64,000 bases of DNA. Source: Segetibacter koreensis DSM 18137. Lineage in GTDB: Bacteria > Bacteroidota > Bacteroidia > Chitinophagales > Chitinophagaceae. The DNA is taken from contig NZ_KB893348.1 in assembly GCF_000374045.1 (NCBI RefSeq), forward strand, positions 186,001-250,000, read 5' to 3'. Of the stretch, positions 9,290 through 19,136 are shown one piece after another. Within the stretch, counting starts at the first letter, position 1. Every line of letters starts with the position of its first letter. The notes under the pieces are model-generated. The model was not told the DNA's origin. It searched no databases and worked only from the letters and a program-made list of their open reading frames with translations. The translations under genes and the position numbers were made by a program.

Positions 9290-11251
9290 TTATGATTTAG
9301 CTTTCAGAACCACTGGCTCATTTAATATTTCTATCATTTGTTTGTAAAAGCCTTGCACGATGGGGTAATCCTCTGCCTTGTATTCTGTTTTATAAAAGTC
9401 AATTTTAATTCCTACCTGTATCGTATTTTCAAATTGTTGTACTTGTCTGAATACTGTCATTGTCTTATCTGGTGTAACTAATCTTACGGTTTTGGGCAAT
9501 GTTTCCGTTGACAAGTTCTCTGGAAGAGTAAAAGTCTCATTTAACATATATGAATACTTGCAGCCGAAGTTGATGTCTGAAAACCGGTATGCTGTTATAA
9601 ATGGATTTTTATTGAGACCGGTAAATAAGTTATAGTTTAATAAAAAATAATCTGACGTTTTGCTTAAGGCCGAGCTGAATTTTACAAGATGTTGCAGGGG
9701 CAGTGAGTCTTGTTCTACACCGTTAACATCGAAAGAATCAATATCAGACAGAGCGTACGGCTCTAAAAAATCTTTTTCGTATTTTTTTTGGTCTTTTTTA
9801 TATTTCTCTTTTCGTTCGATTTTAGAATAAGCGTAGTTGTCTACTGCTGCTTCTACCTGCAGTAATCCCGCATTACTGATACTGCCTCTTACATTTACCA
9901 GGTTTAAATTTTTTGTTGCATCATCAACTATTTTTATAAGAGAAGGATTTTTCTTATCTACAGCAAACCCGATAGTATTTAATAAATTAAAGGGTATTAT
10001 AAATGAGGGAGTCTGACGATCAGTTGCATCTAAAATATAATGTTTTCCATCTATGGTTACGTAAGCAACCACTTTATCAAACTGGTCAATGAAAGGATAT
10101 GTAGTATCAATTTTTCCATAATCACGTTCACTTACTAGAAGGGGCTCAACTTCAAGACCTGTGGATTTTAATAAATTAATCATGAGCAGGTTTATGTCTC
10201 CACTTGTCCCTGTTTTCTTTTCCCACGTCTCTTTTAATCCCTCAACTGCATACTTTGAATAGATTTGGTTCCAGCTAAAATGAGATTTTACATAGTCATG
10301 TATCAACTTCATTTTTGTAAAGGAATCAGGTTGGTCCAACCGGATTTGTTGTATAATATCTGCAACAGGTAAGCTTTTATTGATTTGTGAGCCAAAGTTC
10401 GAGTTATCCAACAGCTCTTTTGCCAGTTCTTTCCATGTTGTTACATATCTCGTGGTTGTAGAAAAATGATTGCCATAGCCCATTTCTTCTGCTCTTTTGT
10501 AGCCGGCAAACTGAAAACTAACTCGTTGAAGATAATCACGTGCAGCGCCCATGTAGGCCTCTTCCCGTAATCCTGGTATATTACTCATTTTAAACGAAAT
10601 GCTGCCAGCATGAGAATCGGGCTTAACAACTATTGGCATGTCGGCGCTTTTATGAACGCTATATTGAAATTCAGTATTAGGTACAACGGTTAAGTCATAA
10701 GAACTTAATACAACAGGAATATCTGTTTGAAATATCCATTCTCTTAGTCCGCCATAATTTTTCATGCGGCTCTGGTACTTATACTCAATTATGCTTCCTA
10801 CCTTAATGTTGGGTAAAGCAAAACTTATCTCAGAATAATAATTATTACGTTTCTTTTTGAAAATGGACTTTTGCTCTAATCTGCCCCATACTTCGTTTTT
10901 CGCGTTATCGAAACTTAGAACAGCGGCATCAATACCTGAAATGGTTTCAAAACCAGCGTCACTATAATACGTGATATTAACATTTCCTCTCTCTATTCCT
11001 CTTTCTTTTAAAATTTTGAATCGTATTCTTCTTTCAGTGATCAGAGTGTAATTATCATCGTAGTATGATACTGCTTTATCTAAAAGCACTACTGCATCTG
11101 CATCTTTATCGAAGTCACATTGCTTGAGACTAATTTCTTCAGGAGTAAAATTTCCAAATTCAGTTATTTCTTCTTGTGCCCGGCAAATTTTGATGGAAAC
11201 TAAAAACACAGAAAAAAATAAAACAGCGAATTTTGATTTTTCAGTAAACAT
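9290..11251 (-). CDS. DUF3857/transglutaminase-like exported protein, catalytic Cys and His lost
   Basis: This 653 aa protein is similar in plan to its downstream neighbour: signal peptide (about 1-25), DUF3857-like domain, transglutaminase-like core at about 310-415, and a C-terminal region. Aligned by eye, the catalytic Cys is Ser350 (GTSGDIN), the His position is Lys393 (FDKVV) and only Asp408 (LDATD) is retained. It is therefore probably not a cysteine transglutaminase or protease and may act as a binding or partner protein. It is the first gene of the two-gene operon, with a 201 bp divergent gap to uvrB. Confidence 0.83.
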   Translation of the reverse strand: MFTEKSKFAVLFFSVFLVSIKICRAQEEITEFGNFTPEEISLKQCDFDKDADAVVLLDKAVSYYDDNYTLITERRIRFKILKERGIERGNVNITYYSDAGFETISGIDAAVLSFDNAKNEVWGRLEQKSIFKKKRNNYYSEISFALPNIKVGSIIEYKYQSRMKNYGGLREWIFQTDIPVVLSSYDLTVVPNTEFQYSVHKSADMPIVVKPDSHAGSISFKMSNIPGLREEAYMGAARDYLQRVSFQFAGYKRAEEMGYGNHFSTTTRYVTTWKELAKELLDNSNFGSQINKSLPVADIIQQIRLDQPDSFTKMKLIHDYVKSHFSWNQIYSKYAVEGLKETWEKKTGTSGDINLLMINLLKSTGLEVEPLLVSERDYGKIDTTYPFIDQFDKVVAYVTIDGKHYILDATDRQTPSFIIPFNLLNTIGFAVDKKNPSLIKIVDDATKNLNLVNVRGSISNAGLLQVEAAVDNYAYSKIERKEKYKKDQKKYEKDFLEPYALSDIDSFDVNGVEQDSLPLQHLVKFSSALSKTSDYFLLNYNLFTGLNKNPFITAYRFSDINFGCKYSYMLNETFTLPENLSTETLPKTVRLVTPDKTMTVFRQVQQFENTIQVGIKIDFYKTEYKAEDYPIVQGFYKQMIEILNEPVVLKAKS

Positions 11252-11452
11252 AAATGTTATTAAAGAGGGATGGTTTTAAATGTAAAGAATATTGAGTCGG
11301 AGTTTGTTTGAACAACGGCAATATTTTTTAGATATTTAAAACGAACTTCTTTTGAGGATAGTATGTTTTAATTCTATTTTAATACAAGCGTTAAAATTCT
11401 TTTGATAGAAACTTAAGTAATCGCTGCACCGCTACATTCAGTAATTTGCAAC

Positions 11453-13489
11453 ATGCCTTTTAATATTGTTTCTTCATATCAGCCTTCGGGTGACCAGCCT
11501 CAGGCAATTCAGCAACTTACCGATGGCATTTTGCAGGGTGAGAGATACCAGACTTTGTTAGGTGTTACAGGTAGTGGTAAAACTTTTACCATGGCAAATG
11601 TTATACAAAATGTACAAAGGCCGACGCTCGTTCTTACACATAATAAAACACTTGTCGCGCAATTATACGGAGAATTTAAGCAGTTTTTTCCTGACAATGC
11701 TGTTGGATATTTTGTTAGTTATTATGATTATTACCAGCCTGAGGCCTACATGCCTGTCAACGATACCTATATTGAAAAAGACCAAAGTATAAATGAGGAA
11801 CTGGATAAATTACGCCTTCAGGCTACCTCACAGCTATTGACAGGAAGACGTGACATAATTGTGGTTGCTTCGGTAAGTTGTATTTATGGTATTGGTAACC
11901 CTACTGAGTTTGAAAACGGAATTGTTCGTATTAAAGAAGGTCAGGTAGTTTCGAGACAAGGTTTTTTGCATTCGCTCGTTAATAGCTTGTACAGTCGCAG
12001 CCAGGGAGATTTTGGCAGGGGAACTTTCAGGGTAAAAGGTGATACAATAGATATTAATCTTCCATATACTGATTTTGGTTACCGCATTACTTTTTTCGGC
12101 GATGAAATTGAAAGCATTGAAACGCTGGAACTCTCATCAGGAAAACGGATAAGCCGGATACAGGATGCGGCAATTTTTCCGGCTAATTTGTACATAGCGC
12201 CAAAAGACATGATGCAACAGGTGCTGTACGAGATACAGGATGAAATGGCAGCTCAGGTAGAATATTTTAAAAACACCGGTAAATTTATAGAAGCTCAACG
12301 GCTAAGTGAAAGAGTAAACTACGACCTCGAGATGATAAGAGAGTTAGGTTATTGCAATGGGGTTGAAAATTATTCCCGCTTTTTTGATCGAAGAAAACCA
12401 GGAACGAGGCCATTCTGTTTGCTCGATTATTTTCCTAAAGATTTTTTATGTGTTATAGATGAAAGTCATCAAACCATTCCACAAGTTGCGGGGATGTACG
12501 GAGGCGACCGCAGTAGAAAACTCACACTTGTAGAATTTGGTTTTCGCTTGCCCAGTGCTTTAGATAACCGACCGCTTAATTTTAATGAATTTGAAGGATT
12601 ATTGAATCAAACCGTTTTTGTAAGCGCCACACCAGGAGATTATGAATTGGAAAAAACGGGGGGAGTTGTAGTAGAACAGGTAGTAAGGCCAACAGGTTTG
12701 CTGGATCCGCCAATTGAAATAAGACCAAGCGTAAACCAAATAGATGATTTGCTGGATGAAATAGACAAACGGGTGCAAAAAGGCGACCGCGTTTTGGTAA
12801 CCACACTTACCAAACGAATGGCCGAAGAAATGGATAAATACCTTGGAAGAATAAATATAAAAAGCAAATACATACACAGTGAAGTAGACACCTTGGAACG
12901 TGTTGAGATTTTAAGGCAACTGCGTCTTGGTGAAATTGATGTGTTGGTAGGCGTAAACCTTCTTCGCGAAGGTCTTGACCTTCCTGAGGTTTCGCTTGTT
13001 GCTATTTTAGATGCTGATAAAGAGGGTTTTCTGCGAAATGAAAAAAGCCTTACCCAAACTGCTGGACGGGCAGCACGTAATGTTGATGGCCTGGTTATTT
13101 TTTATGCGGATAAAGTTACTGAAAGCATGCAACGGACGATAGACGAGACCAGCCGCAGAAGGGAAAAGCAAATTGCTTATAATATAGAGCATGGAATTAC
13201 CCCACAAACCATACGGAAAAGTATTGAACAGATAATGAAACAAACGTCTGTACTTGATATTAAGGGTGAGCCGGTAAACCAATATGCAATAGATGATGAA
13301 GGTTCACTGATAACAAGAGCAGCAGAGTCGGAGACTGTTTATAAAACAATTCCTCAAATGGAGAAGTCTATCGCCCAAACAAAAAAACAGATGGAAAAAG
13401 CTGCACGAGACCTGGACTTTATTGAAGCCGCAAGATTAAGAGATGAAATGTTTAAAATGCAGAAAGAATTGGAAGGAATGAAGGCATGA
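11453..13489 (+). CDS. uvrB: Excinuclease ABC subunit B
   Basis: UvrB is the damage-verifying helicase-like subunit of nucleotide excision repair. The 678 aa length is standard. Walker A is GVTGSGKT at 37-44, the beta-hairpin segment YYDYYQPEAY follows at about 92-101, helicase motifs including DESH are present, and the C-terminal UVR domain (DFIEAARLRDEM) closes the protein. The ATG at 11453 begins the usual N-terminal PSGDQPxAI segment. It is monocistronic: the next gene is convergent 10 bases away. No uvrA or uvrC is in the window. Confidence 0.98.
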   Translation: MPFNIVSSYQPSGDQPQAIQQLTDGILQGERYQTLLGVTGSGKTFTMANVIQNVQRPTLVLTHNKTLVAQLYGEFKQFFPDNAVGYFVSYYDYYQPEAYMPVNDTYIEKDQSINEELDKLRLQATSQLLTGRRDIIVVASVSCIYGIGNPTEFENGIVRIKEGQVVSRQGFLHSLVNSLYSRSQGDFGRGTFRVKGDTIDINLPYTDFGYRITFFGDEIESIETLELSSGKRISRIQDAAIFPANLYIAPKDMMQQVLYEIQDEMAAQVEYFKNTGKFIEAQRLSERVNYDLEMIRELGYCNGVENYSRFFDRRKPGTRPFCLLDYFPKDFLCVIDESHQTIPQVAGMYGGDRSRKLTLVEFGFRLPSALDNRPLNFNEFEGLLNQTVFVSATPGDYELEKTGGVVVEQVVRPTGLLDPPIEIRPSVNQIDDLLDEIDKRVQKGDRVLVTTLTKRMAEEMDKYLGRINIKSKYIHSEVDTLERVEILRQLRLGEIDVLVGVNLLREGLDLPEVSLVAILDADKEGFLRNEKSLTQTAGRAARNVDGLVIFYADKVTESMQRTIDETSRRREKQIAYNIEHGITPQTIRKSIEQIMKQTSVLDIKGEPVNQYAIDDEGSLITRAAESETVYKTIPQMEKSIAQTKKQMEKAARDLDFIEAARLRDEMFKMQKELEGMKA

Positions 13490-13499
13490 TGAGTAAGGG

Positions 13500-13871
13500 T
13501 TACTTTCTTTCTCTTTCATCTTTCCATACCACCCGTAAAAGTTTTGCCTTGTCAGCGAAGTCTACACATTTTCGGTCTCCTTTTCCTGTAAAGCCGCCCG
13601 AAGGAGCGCAAACATAATTGCAATTTTCATCAACTGCTATACTATAAATATCGCAGCATCGTGCCGATATCAGATATACTTTTTTACCCACATAGAGGTA
13701 TTCATCAATTTCTGCCGGAGGGTTCCATACTGGCTGTTGCTTAATACTATCAATCTTTTTCAGAATGCAAGCAGGTACACCAGTGTCAGCGCCTGCGACT
13801 GCAGACACTGTTTTTCTATGACATGCGAATATTGCCATATAGACAAAACAGCTATAAATAAAGAATTTCAT
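13500..13871 (-). CDS. DUF6970-like small lipoprotein
   Basis: A short protein (123 aa from the ATG at 13871; an upstream ATG at 13892 adds seven residues). The N-terminus has a short hydrophobic stretch ending in a lipobox-like FAC, so it is probably a lipoprotein. The body contains a cysteine-bearing segment with RCCDIYS, DENCNYVCAP, GGFTGKGD and a late CVDF, which resembles the DUF6970 family seen in Bacteroidota. Five clustered cysteines suggest disulfides. Function is unknown. It ends 10 bases from uvrB on the opposite strand. Confidence 0.7.
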   Translation of the reverse strand: MKFFIYSCFVYMAIFACHRKTVSAVAGADTGVPACILKKIDSIKQQPVWNPPAEIDEYLYVGKKVYLISARCCDIYSIAVDENCNYVCAPSGGFTGKGDRKCVDFADKAKLLRVVWKDERERK

Positions 13872-14089
13872 GACTTTTATTCTAAAAAACAAATTTGGTT
13901 AGCTGTTGATAAAGTGTGATCAAAAGTAATGATACAATAAATAAACTATCTTCCACAGATAACATTTTAAAGGTCAGATAGAATTATAAAAGATGAACGT
14001 TATGCATTGAAACCCAAGCCAAATAGTTATTCTTTCGACTGGTCTTAAAAAGGTAAATATTTATATTTTTCAACCTAAAACCTTTCGTT

Positions 14090-15790
14090 TTAATCTTGCG
14101 AAAGCCGTACATCCTGCACCTTTAGTTGTAACATTTTTTGTCCATTCCATTCGTTTTCTTCAAGGGTAAAGACAACATCAAGAGGTTTTTTGCTTTCTAC
14201 AAGCGGAAATTTTTCTGCCATATTAAAGCCAATACCTTTGAAACTGTTGTTGTTTTGCCTCAGACAAAACTTAACATGCTGATCTTTTATAAGTTTAGAG
14301 TTTCCTGAATCCATAACATTTCTAACTACAAAAACTGGTCGCATGTTTTCGGGTCCATAGGGTTCCATTTGGTGAATGATCCTGTAAAAAGAATGAGTGA
14401 GATCATTAAACGATACTTCTGTATCTATAACTAATACAGGCGTCAGCGACTCGGGTTGAATGGTGTTACGGACAACCTCTTCAAACATATTTGTAAATGC
14501 TTCAACCTTTTCAGGGAGCAACGTCATTCCTGCCGCAGCAAAGTGACCTCCATAACCCAAAAGATGTTCCTTGCAAGCGTGAATGGCCTCATACAAATTA
14601 AAGCCCGCAACACTCCGTGCACTTCCGGCAGCTACTTCTCCGCTTCTCGTAAGTACAATAGTAGGCCGATAATAAGTTTCTATTAATCTTGAAGCAACAA
14701 TTCCCACAACACCCTTGTGCCAATGTTCCTGGTAAAGAACAGTTGTCATGCGAATGTCTGTCAACTCATTTTCTTCAATAAGAGCAAGTGCTTCTTCGGT
14801 TATTGCGGAGTCAGCTGTACGACGGTCTGTATTATCTATATGTAACAACTCTGCGAACTCCAAAGCCTTGTCACAATCCTTTTCTATAAAAAGCTGAACG
14901 GCTTTTTTGGCATCATCCATTCTTCCTGCAGCATTAACCCTTGGTGCTATTATAAACACAAGATTGGTAATAAACATTTCTTTCTGCACACCAGCTAATT
15001 GCATTAAAGCTTTTATACCATGGCACGGGTTATTGTTTACTCTTTGTAAACCATAATATGCCATTACGCGATTTTCTCCCGTCATAGGAACAATGTCGGC
15101 AGCAATGGCAGTAGCAAGAAGGTCTAAATAACATAAATAACTTTCATCAGGTAAGCCTAACTCTTCTGCAAGAGCAGTCATTAGTTTAAAACCTACCCCA
15201 CACCCACAAAGTTCTTTATAAGGATAACCGCAACCAGGTTGTTTAGGATTGAGGATGGCGACAGCGGCAGGTAACTGAGTATCGGGAAGATGATGATCGC
15301 AGATAATGAAATCGATGTTAAGTGTTTTTGCATAGGCAATTAAATCAATGGATTTAATACCGCAGTCGAGAGAGATAATGAGCGTAAAACCATTCTTCTT
15401 TGCGTAGTCAATTCCTTCTTTTGAAACGCCATACCCTTCTCTGTACCTGTGAGGAATATAAAACTCGATATTGTGGTAAAAGCTATTAATAAATTGGTAC
15501 ATAGTGGCAACAGCAGTAGTACCGTCTACGTCATAATCGCCGTATATTAAAATCTTTTCTTCATCTTTTATTGCTTTTAATATTCTTTTCACTGCTTTCT
15601 CCATATCCTTCATCAACCACGGATTATGAAGCATTGTCAATTGAGGCCTGAAAAATTCTTTTGCTTTTTCAAAAGTATCAAAGCCGCGCTGTACAAGTAT
15701 TTTACAAATGACCTCGTTAATCTTTAATTCCTTTTGTAAAGAATTTACCTTTTCCTGTTCTGCACTCAGTACTTTCCAACGTTTTTCCAT
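14090..15790 (-). CDS. recJ: Single-stranded-DNA-specific 5'-3' exonuclease RecJ
   Basis: RecJ degrades single-stranded DNA 5' to 3' in recombination and repair. The DHH-superfamily motifs are clear: DYDVDG at 85-90, LDCG at about 141-144, DHH at 165-167 and the DHHA1 motif GGHFAAAG at 414-421, with an OB-fold-like C-terminal region. The 566 aa length is normal. The start at 15790 lies two bases after the stop of the upstream polyprenyl synthase gene, so the two are almost certainly co-transcribed. Confidence 0.96.
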   Translation of the reverse strand: MEKRWKVLSAEQEKVNSLQKELKINEVICKILVQRGFDTFEKAKEFFRPQLTMLHNPWLMKDMEKAVKRILKAIKDEEKILIYGDYDVDGTTAVATMYQFINSFYHNIEFYIPHRYREGYGVSKEGIDYAKKNGFTLIISLDCGIKSIDLIAYAKTLNIDFIICDHHLPDTQLPAAVAILNPKQPGCGYPYKELCGCGVGFKLMTALAEELGLPDESYLCYLDLLATAIAADIVPMTGENRVMAYYGLQRVNNNPCHGIKALMQLAGVQKEMFITNLVFIIAPRVNAAGRMDDAKKAVQLFIEKDCDKALEFAELLHIDNTDRRTADSAITEEALALIEENELTDIRMTTVLYQEHWHKGVVGIVASRLIETYYRPTIVLTRSGEVAAGSARSVAGFNLYEAIHACKEHLLGYGGHFAAAGMTLLPEKVEAFTNMFEEVVRNTIQPESLTPVLVIDTEVSFNDLTHSFYRIIHQMEPYGPENMRPVFVVRNVMDSGNSKLIKDQHVKFCLRQNNNSFKGIGFNMAEKFPLVESKKPLDVVFTLEENEWNGQKMLQLKVQDVRLSQD

Positions 15791-15792
15791 TA

Positions 15793-16773
15793 TTAATAAT
15801 TACGGTCTGTAGTATATCTTACAAGTTCTTCTAATCCTTTTCTGACTTCACTATCGGGAAATTCGTAAAGCACGTCGAGAGCTTCATCGCGGTAAGCAAG
15901 CATTTTTTTTCTTGCATAATCAATTCCTCCCGCCTTTTGAACTTCGTCTATTACAAATTTTACTTTATCCTTTTTTGTATTTTCGTTTTTTACAATATAC
16001 ACTAATTGTCTTTTTAGTGAAGGACTAACAGTGTTTAAAGTATAAATGAGCGGTAATGTCAATTTCTTCTCTTTAATATCATTTCCCGTTGGCTTTCCTA
16101 TATCAGCATTTCCATAATCGAATAAGTCGTCTTTTATTTGAAATGCAATGCCTGCTTTTTCACCAAAGGTTCTCATCTTGTTAATGGCATCATCATCATC
16201 GAAAGTAGTTGATGCACCTGCAGCACAGGAAGATGCCACTAACGAAGCTGTCTTATTCTTTATTATTTGAAAATAAATGTCTTCCTTTAAATTTAGGTTC
16301 CTTGATTTTTCTATTTGCAGCAATTCTCCCTCGCTCATTAGTTTAACAGCTTCAGACAATAATTGTAGTATTTTAAAATCATTATTGTCAAGAGATAAAA
16401 GCAAGCCTTTTGATAAAAGATAATCTCCTACTAAAACTGCTATTTTATTTTTCCAGAGAGCATTAATCGAAAAAAAACCTCTTCTTTCCAATGACTCATC
16501 CACAACATCATCGTGCACTAAAGTAGCTGTATGAAGCAATTCAACAAGCGAGGCAGCCCTGTAAGTCTTTTCATTTATTTCACCTCCCAGTTTTGCGCTT
16601 AATAAAACAAACATGGGTCGAAGTTGCTTTCCTTTTCGCTTAACGATGAACTGCATTATTTTATCGAGCAAAGAAACGTTGCTTTTAACGGCCTGTCTGA
16701 AATGACTTTCAAACTCCTTTAACTCCTTTGCCAATATACGTTGCGCTATTTCCATATTCTTTGTTGAACGCAA
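15793..16773 (-). CDS. Polyprenyl (octaprenyl-type) diphosphate synthase
   Basis: This 326 aa trans-isoprenyl diphosphate synthase makes the long isoprenoid tail, probably for menaquinone. The first aspartate-rich motif is DDVVD at 88-92, the second is DDLFD at 215-219, and GKQLRP at 48-53 binds the substrate diphosphate. No bulky residues directly before the first motif suggest a short product. An ATG at 16755 is an equally possible start. It is co-directional with recJ and separated by two bases. Together with MqnC it points to quinone synthesis, though the genes are far apart. Confidence 0.9.
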   Translation of the reverse strand: MRSTKNMEIAQRILAKELKEFESHFRQAVKSNVSLLDKIMQFIVKRKGKQLRPMFVLLSAKLGGEINEKTYRAASLVELLHTATLVHDDVVDESLERRGFFSINALWKNKIAVLVGDYLLSKGLLLSLDNNDFKILQLLSEAVKLMSEGELLQIEKSRNLNLKEDIYFQIIKNKTASLVASSCAAGASTTFDDDDAINKMRTFGEKAGIAFQIKDDLFDYGNADIGKPTGNDIKEKKLTLPLIYTLNTVSPSLKRQLVYIVKNENTKKDKVKFVIDEVQKAGGIDYARKKMLAYRDEALDVLYEFPDSEVRKGLEELVRYTTDRNY

Positions 16774-17192
16774 GATAATTGTATTAATAGAATTACAATT
16801 AAGGACGTTTGATAGAGTTAGTATTAGACGTACAAATAAAGATTCAATTTCCTCCTTAATTTAATTTTTTAAAATAAAATGTCGATTAAGAAGAACAGTT
16901 ATAAAAATAAAATAATAATAATATGATAAAAATGAGATAATGAAATAAATACTGTTTTGAAGTCTTAAAGCCATGTTATATATTATTATTTTGATCATGA
17001 CTGCTTTGGGAAAAAAAATCTACATCAGCCATGCAGCTAATATCAATAACTCTTGTCTAATTTATTCATTGTAAGCATGGTATAGTTTTTTTAACAAAAT
17101 AAACAGTAAATATTTGGTTATTCATTCTCATAGCATACTTTTGCACGGGAATCCTAACAATATATTCTATTACAAAAAATACAAACACTTCT
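16774..17192. other. 419 bp intergenic region before the OmpA-type gene
   Basis: A very AT-rich divergent spacer. It holds a small 8 bp inverted repeat at 16776-16801 and a good Bacteroidota-type promoter at its right end. I see no gene or structured RNA in the remainder. Confidence 0.6.
17114..17143 (+). promoter_or_regulatory. Bacteroidota-type sigma-A promoter for the OmpA-like gene
   Basis: TTG at 17114-17116 (within TTTG), a 19-base spacer, then TACTTTTG at 17136-17143, which matches the -33 TTTG and -7 TAnnTTTG consensus known for Bacteroidota. Transcription would start about 40 bases upstream of the ATG at 17193. Confidence 0.65.
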
Positions 17193-18914
17193 ATGGCTAG
17201 TAAAAATTACGTATTAATGTTAGGCTTAATAAGCCTGTTATCCTCTGCCTCATATGCGCAGACGGATACAGCCGGTAATGCAACGAAAACCGATACAACA
17301 CAGAATGCAGGAGCAGCAACAGGCACTGATACAACAGGTGCAGGTGCTGGTGTTGGAACTGGAACCGGAACCGGCACAGGTGTTGGAACAAGCGCAGGTG
17401 TTGGTGCTGCAGCAGGTGCAGAAACTTATACTCCTACGACCGGAGATGCAGGATATGATTGGAGAGATTCTTCAAAAATTCCAACAAGAAGACTTCCTCA
17501 ACAGAGTGAGTTTGTAAATAACCAATACCCTTACCCAGCAAAGCCGAGAAGCATGTGGGAATTGGGTTTCAGCGCTGGAAACAGTATGATTTTCGGTGAT
17601 ATTAAATCAAAGGCCGATGTTGGTGGTGGTATAACATTACGTCATGCTATATCACATACCTTTTCTTACAGAATTGGTTACTTTGGATCTTACAATCAGG
17701 GTTATGGTAGCGGATACCAGCTGTTGACTGGTAAAAGACCTTATCAAAACTGGACACATATGGGCGGTCTTGATTTGATAGCTTCTCTTAATCCAAATAG
17801 CCACTACAGAGGAAATCCTAAGACTAATATATATGTATTAGCCGGTTATAGTTTAGTTGCTGCGAAAGTTTTCCAAAGAGGAACAGGCACAACTCAAATC
17901 GATGGCGCTTATGGTACTTATTATGGTGCCGGACAACCAAATAACAGGTCAGGACTTTTCCCGGGAATTAATACTTTCGGCGGTAAAAAGGTCGGTGAAA
18001 GGAAAGGTTGGTCTTTACTGAATGCAGCCAGCGTTGGTGCAGGTGTTGCAGTAAAGCTTAGCAAGAAAATTAATATTGGAATTGAACAAAGATTCACTGG
18101 TGGATCTTATGATGCACTTGACGGATATATAGGTGGAAAGTCTAATGATATTTATAGCTTTACCAGTGCTAGACTTAATATTAATTTAGGTAGTTCTTCC
18201 AAAAGAGTTGAACCATTATGGTGGCTTAACGGAAATAACTTCATCTATAATGAGTTAAACCGTCCACAACACATGAAAATACCAACACCGGTATTACCTG
18301 ATGCAGACGGTGACGGTGTAACTGATCAATTCGATATGGAACCAAATACACCTGCAGGAGCTCCTGTTGATGTACGTGGTGTAGCTAAAGATTCTGATGG
18401 TGATGGCGTTCCTGATTATAAAGATAAAGAGCTTCTTACTCCACAGAAATGTTTCCCTGTTGATGCTGATGGCGTTGGTAATTGCCCTGAGCCAGCGTGC
18501 TGCACAGAGCTAAGAACCAGAATGGATAGTCTATCAGCTGCTACTAGCTGTACCCTAACCAATTTACCAAGTGTACAATTCAGGTCTGGAAGAGCAACAC
18601 TAAGTAAAGATGCTATGGGATTATTGCAAAGTGCTGCTGAACAAATCAAAGGCAGTCCTAATTGCAGAATTAAAGTAATCGGGCACTTAGGTACAGGTCA
18701 GAGCAGCAAGCGTGCTCAGCAATTAAGTTGGGATAGAGTAAATACGGTAATACGCTATCTTGTAGAGAAACAAGGTATCAGTGAGGACAGATTAATCTTC
18801 TCTTACCAGGAAGAAGGTGAAGGTGATCCAAACACTGTTGATTTACAGGGTACTACTGAGACTGGACCTAGCACAGTTCCTGCTCCTCACCCGAACTTAC
18901 AGAAAAGAAAATAG
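17193..18914 (+). CDS. OmpA family outer-membrane protein with Gly/Thr-rich linker and TSP3-like repeats
   Basis: A 573 aa exported protein with a signal peptide at about 1-22. A low-complexity Gly/Thr/Ala/Val stretch follows at about 26-75. A beta-barrel-like domain (about 110-335) is next, then Asp-rich calcium-binding thrombospondin type 3-like repeats (DADGDGVTDQ and DSDGDGVPDY, about 368-410), and a C-terminal OmpA peptidoglycan-binding domain (about 455-555). It probably links the outer membrane to peptidoglycan. The strong promoter and terminator suggest an abundant monocistronic transcript. The low-complexity run is encoded by near-repeats around 17330-17420. Confidence 0.88.
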   Translation: MASKNYVLMLGLISLLSSASYAQTDTAGNATKTDTTQNAGAATGTDTTGAGAGVGTGTGTGTGVGTSAGVGAAAGAETYTPTTGDAGYDWRDSSKIPTRRLPQQSEFVNNQYPYPAKPRSMWELGFSAGNSMIFGDIKSKADVGGGITLRHAISHTFSYRIGYFGSYNQGYGSGYQLLTGKRPYQNWTHMGGLDLIASLNPNSHYRGNPKTNIYVLAGYSLVAAKVFQRGTGTTQIDGAYGTYYGAGQPNNRSGLFPGINTFGGKKVGERKGWSLLNAASVGAGVAVKLSKKINIGIEQRFTGGSYDALDGYIGGKSNDIYSFTSARLNINLGSSSKRVEPLWWLNGNNFIYNELNRPQHMKIPTPVLPDADGDGVTDQFDMEPNTPAGAPVDVRGVAKDSDGDGVPDYKDKELLTPQKCFPVDADGVGNCPEPACCTELRTRMDSLSAATSCTLTNLPSVQFRSGRATLSKDAMGLLQSAAEQIKGSPNCRIKVIGHLGTGQSSKRAQQLSWDRVNTVIRYLVEKQGISEDRLIFSYQEEGEGDPNTVDLQGTTETGPSTVPAPHPNLQKRK

Positions 18915-18940
18915 TAGAATTAGATAGGAATTATTTTGAA

Positions 18941-18970
18941 AGCCCTTCGTTTTTTCGAAGGGCTTTTTTA
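18941..18970 (+). terminator. Rho-independent terminator after the OmpA-like gene
   Basis: A 9 bp stem (AGCCCTTCG at 18941-18949 with CGAAGGGCT at 18956-18964) with a T-rich loop and a following T run. Confidence 0.88.
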
Positions 18971-19098
18971 ACATGATAGTGAATTTTTTAGAAACTACGT
19001 TTAATGTTTTATAGATTGTAAGTCGATCTATCGATGATGGTAGGGTCACCTGAAAATTTGTTAAGTTCTTTCTGTTTGACAACAATTAACTAAACTTG

Positions 19099-19129
19099 TT
19101 GTTTTTTTTAGCTATAAGGTTATAATTTG
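19099..19129 (+). promoter_or_regulatory. Candidate promoter for bamD
   Basis: TTG at 19099-19101, a 19-base spacer and TATAATTTG at 19121-19129. The -7 element is one base longer than the TAnnTTTG consensus. The start codon follows within eight bases, so the leader would be very short. Confidence 0.35.
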
Positions 19130-19136
19130 CCATCAA

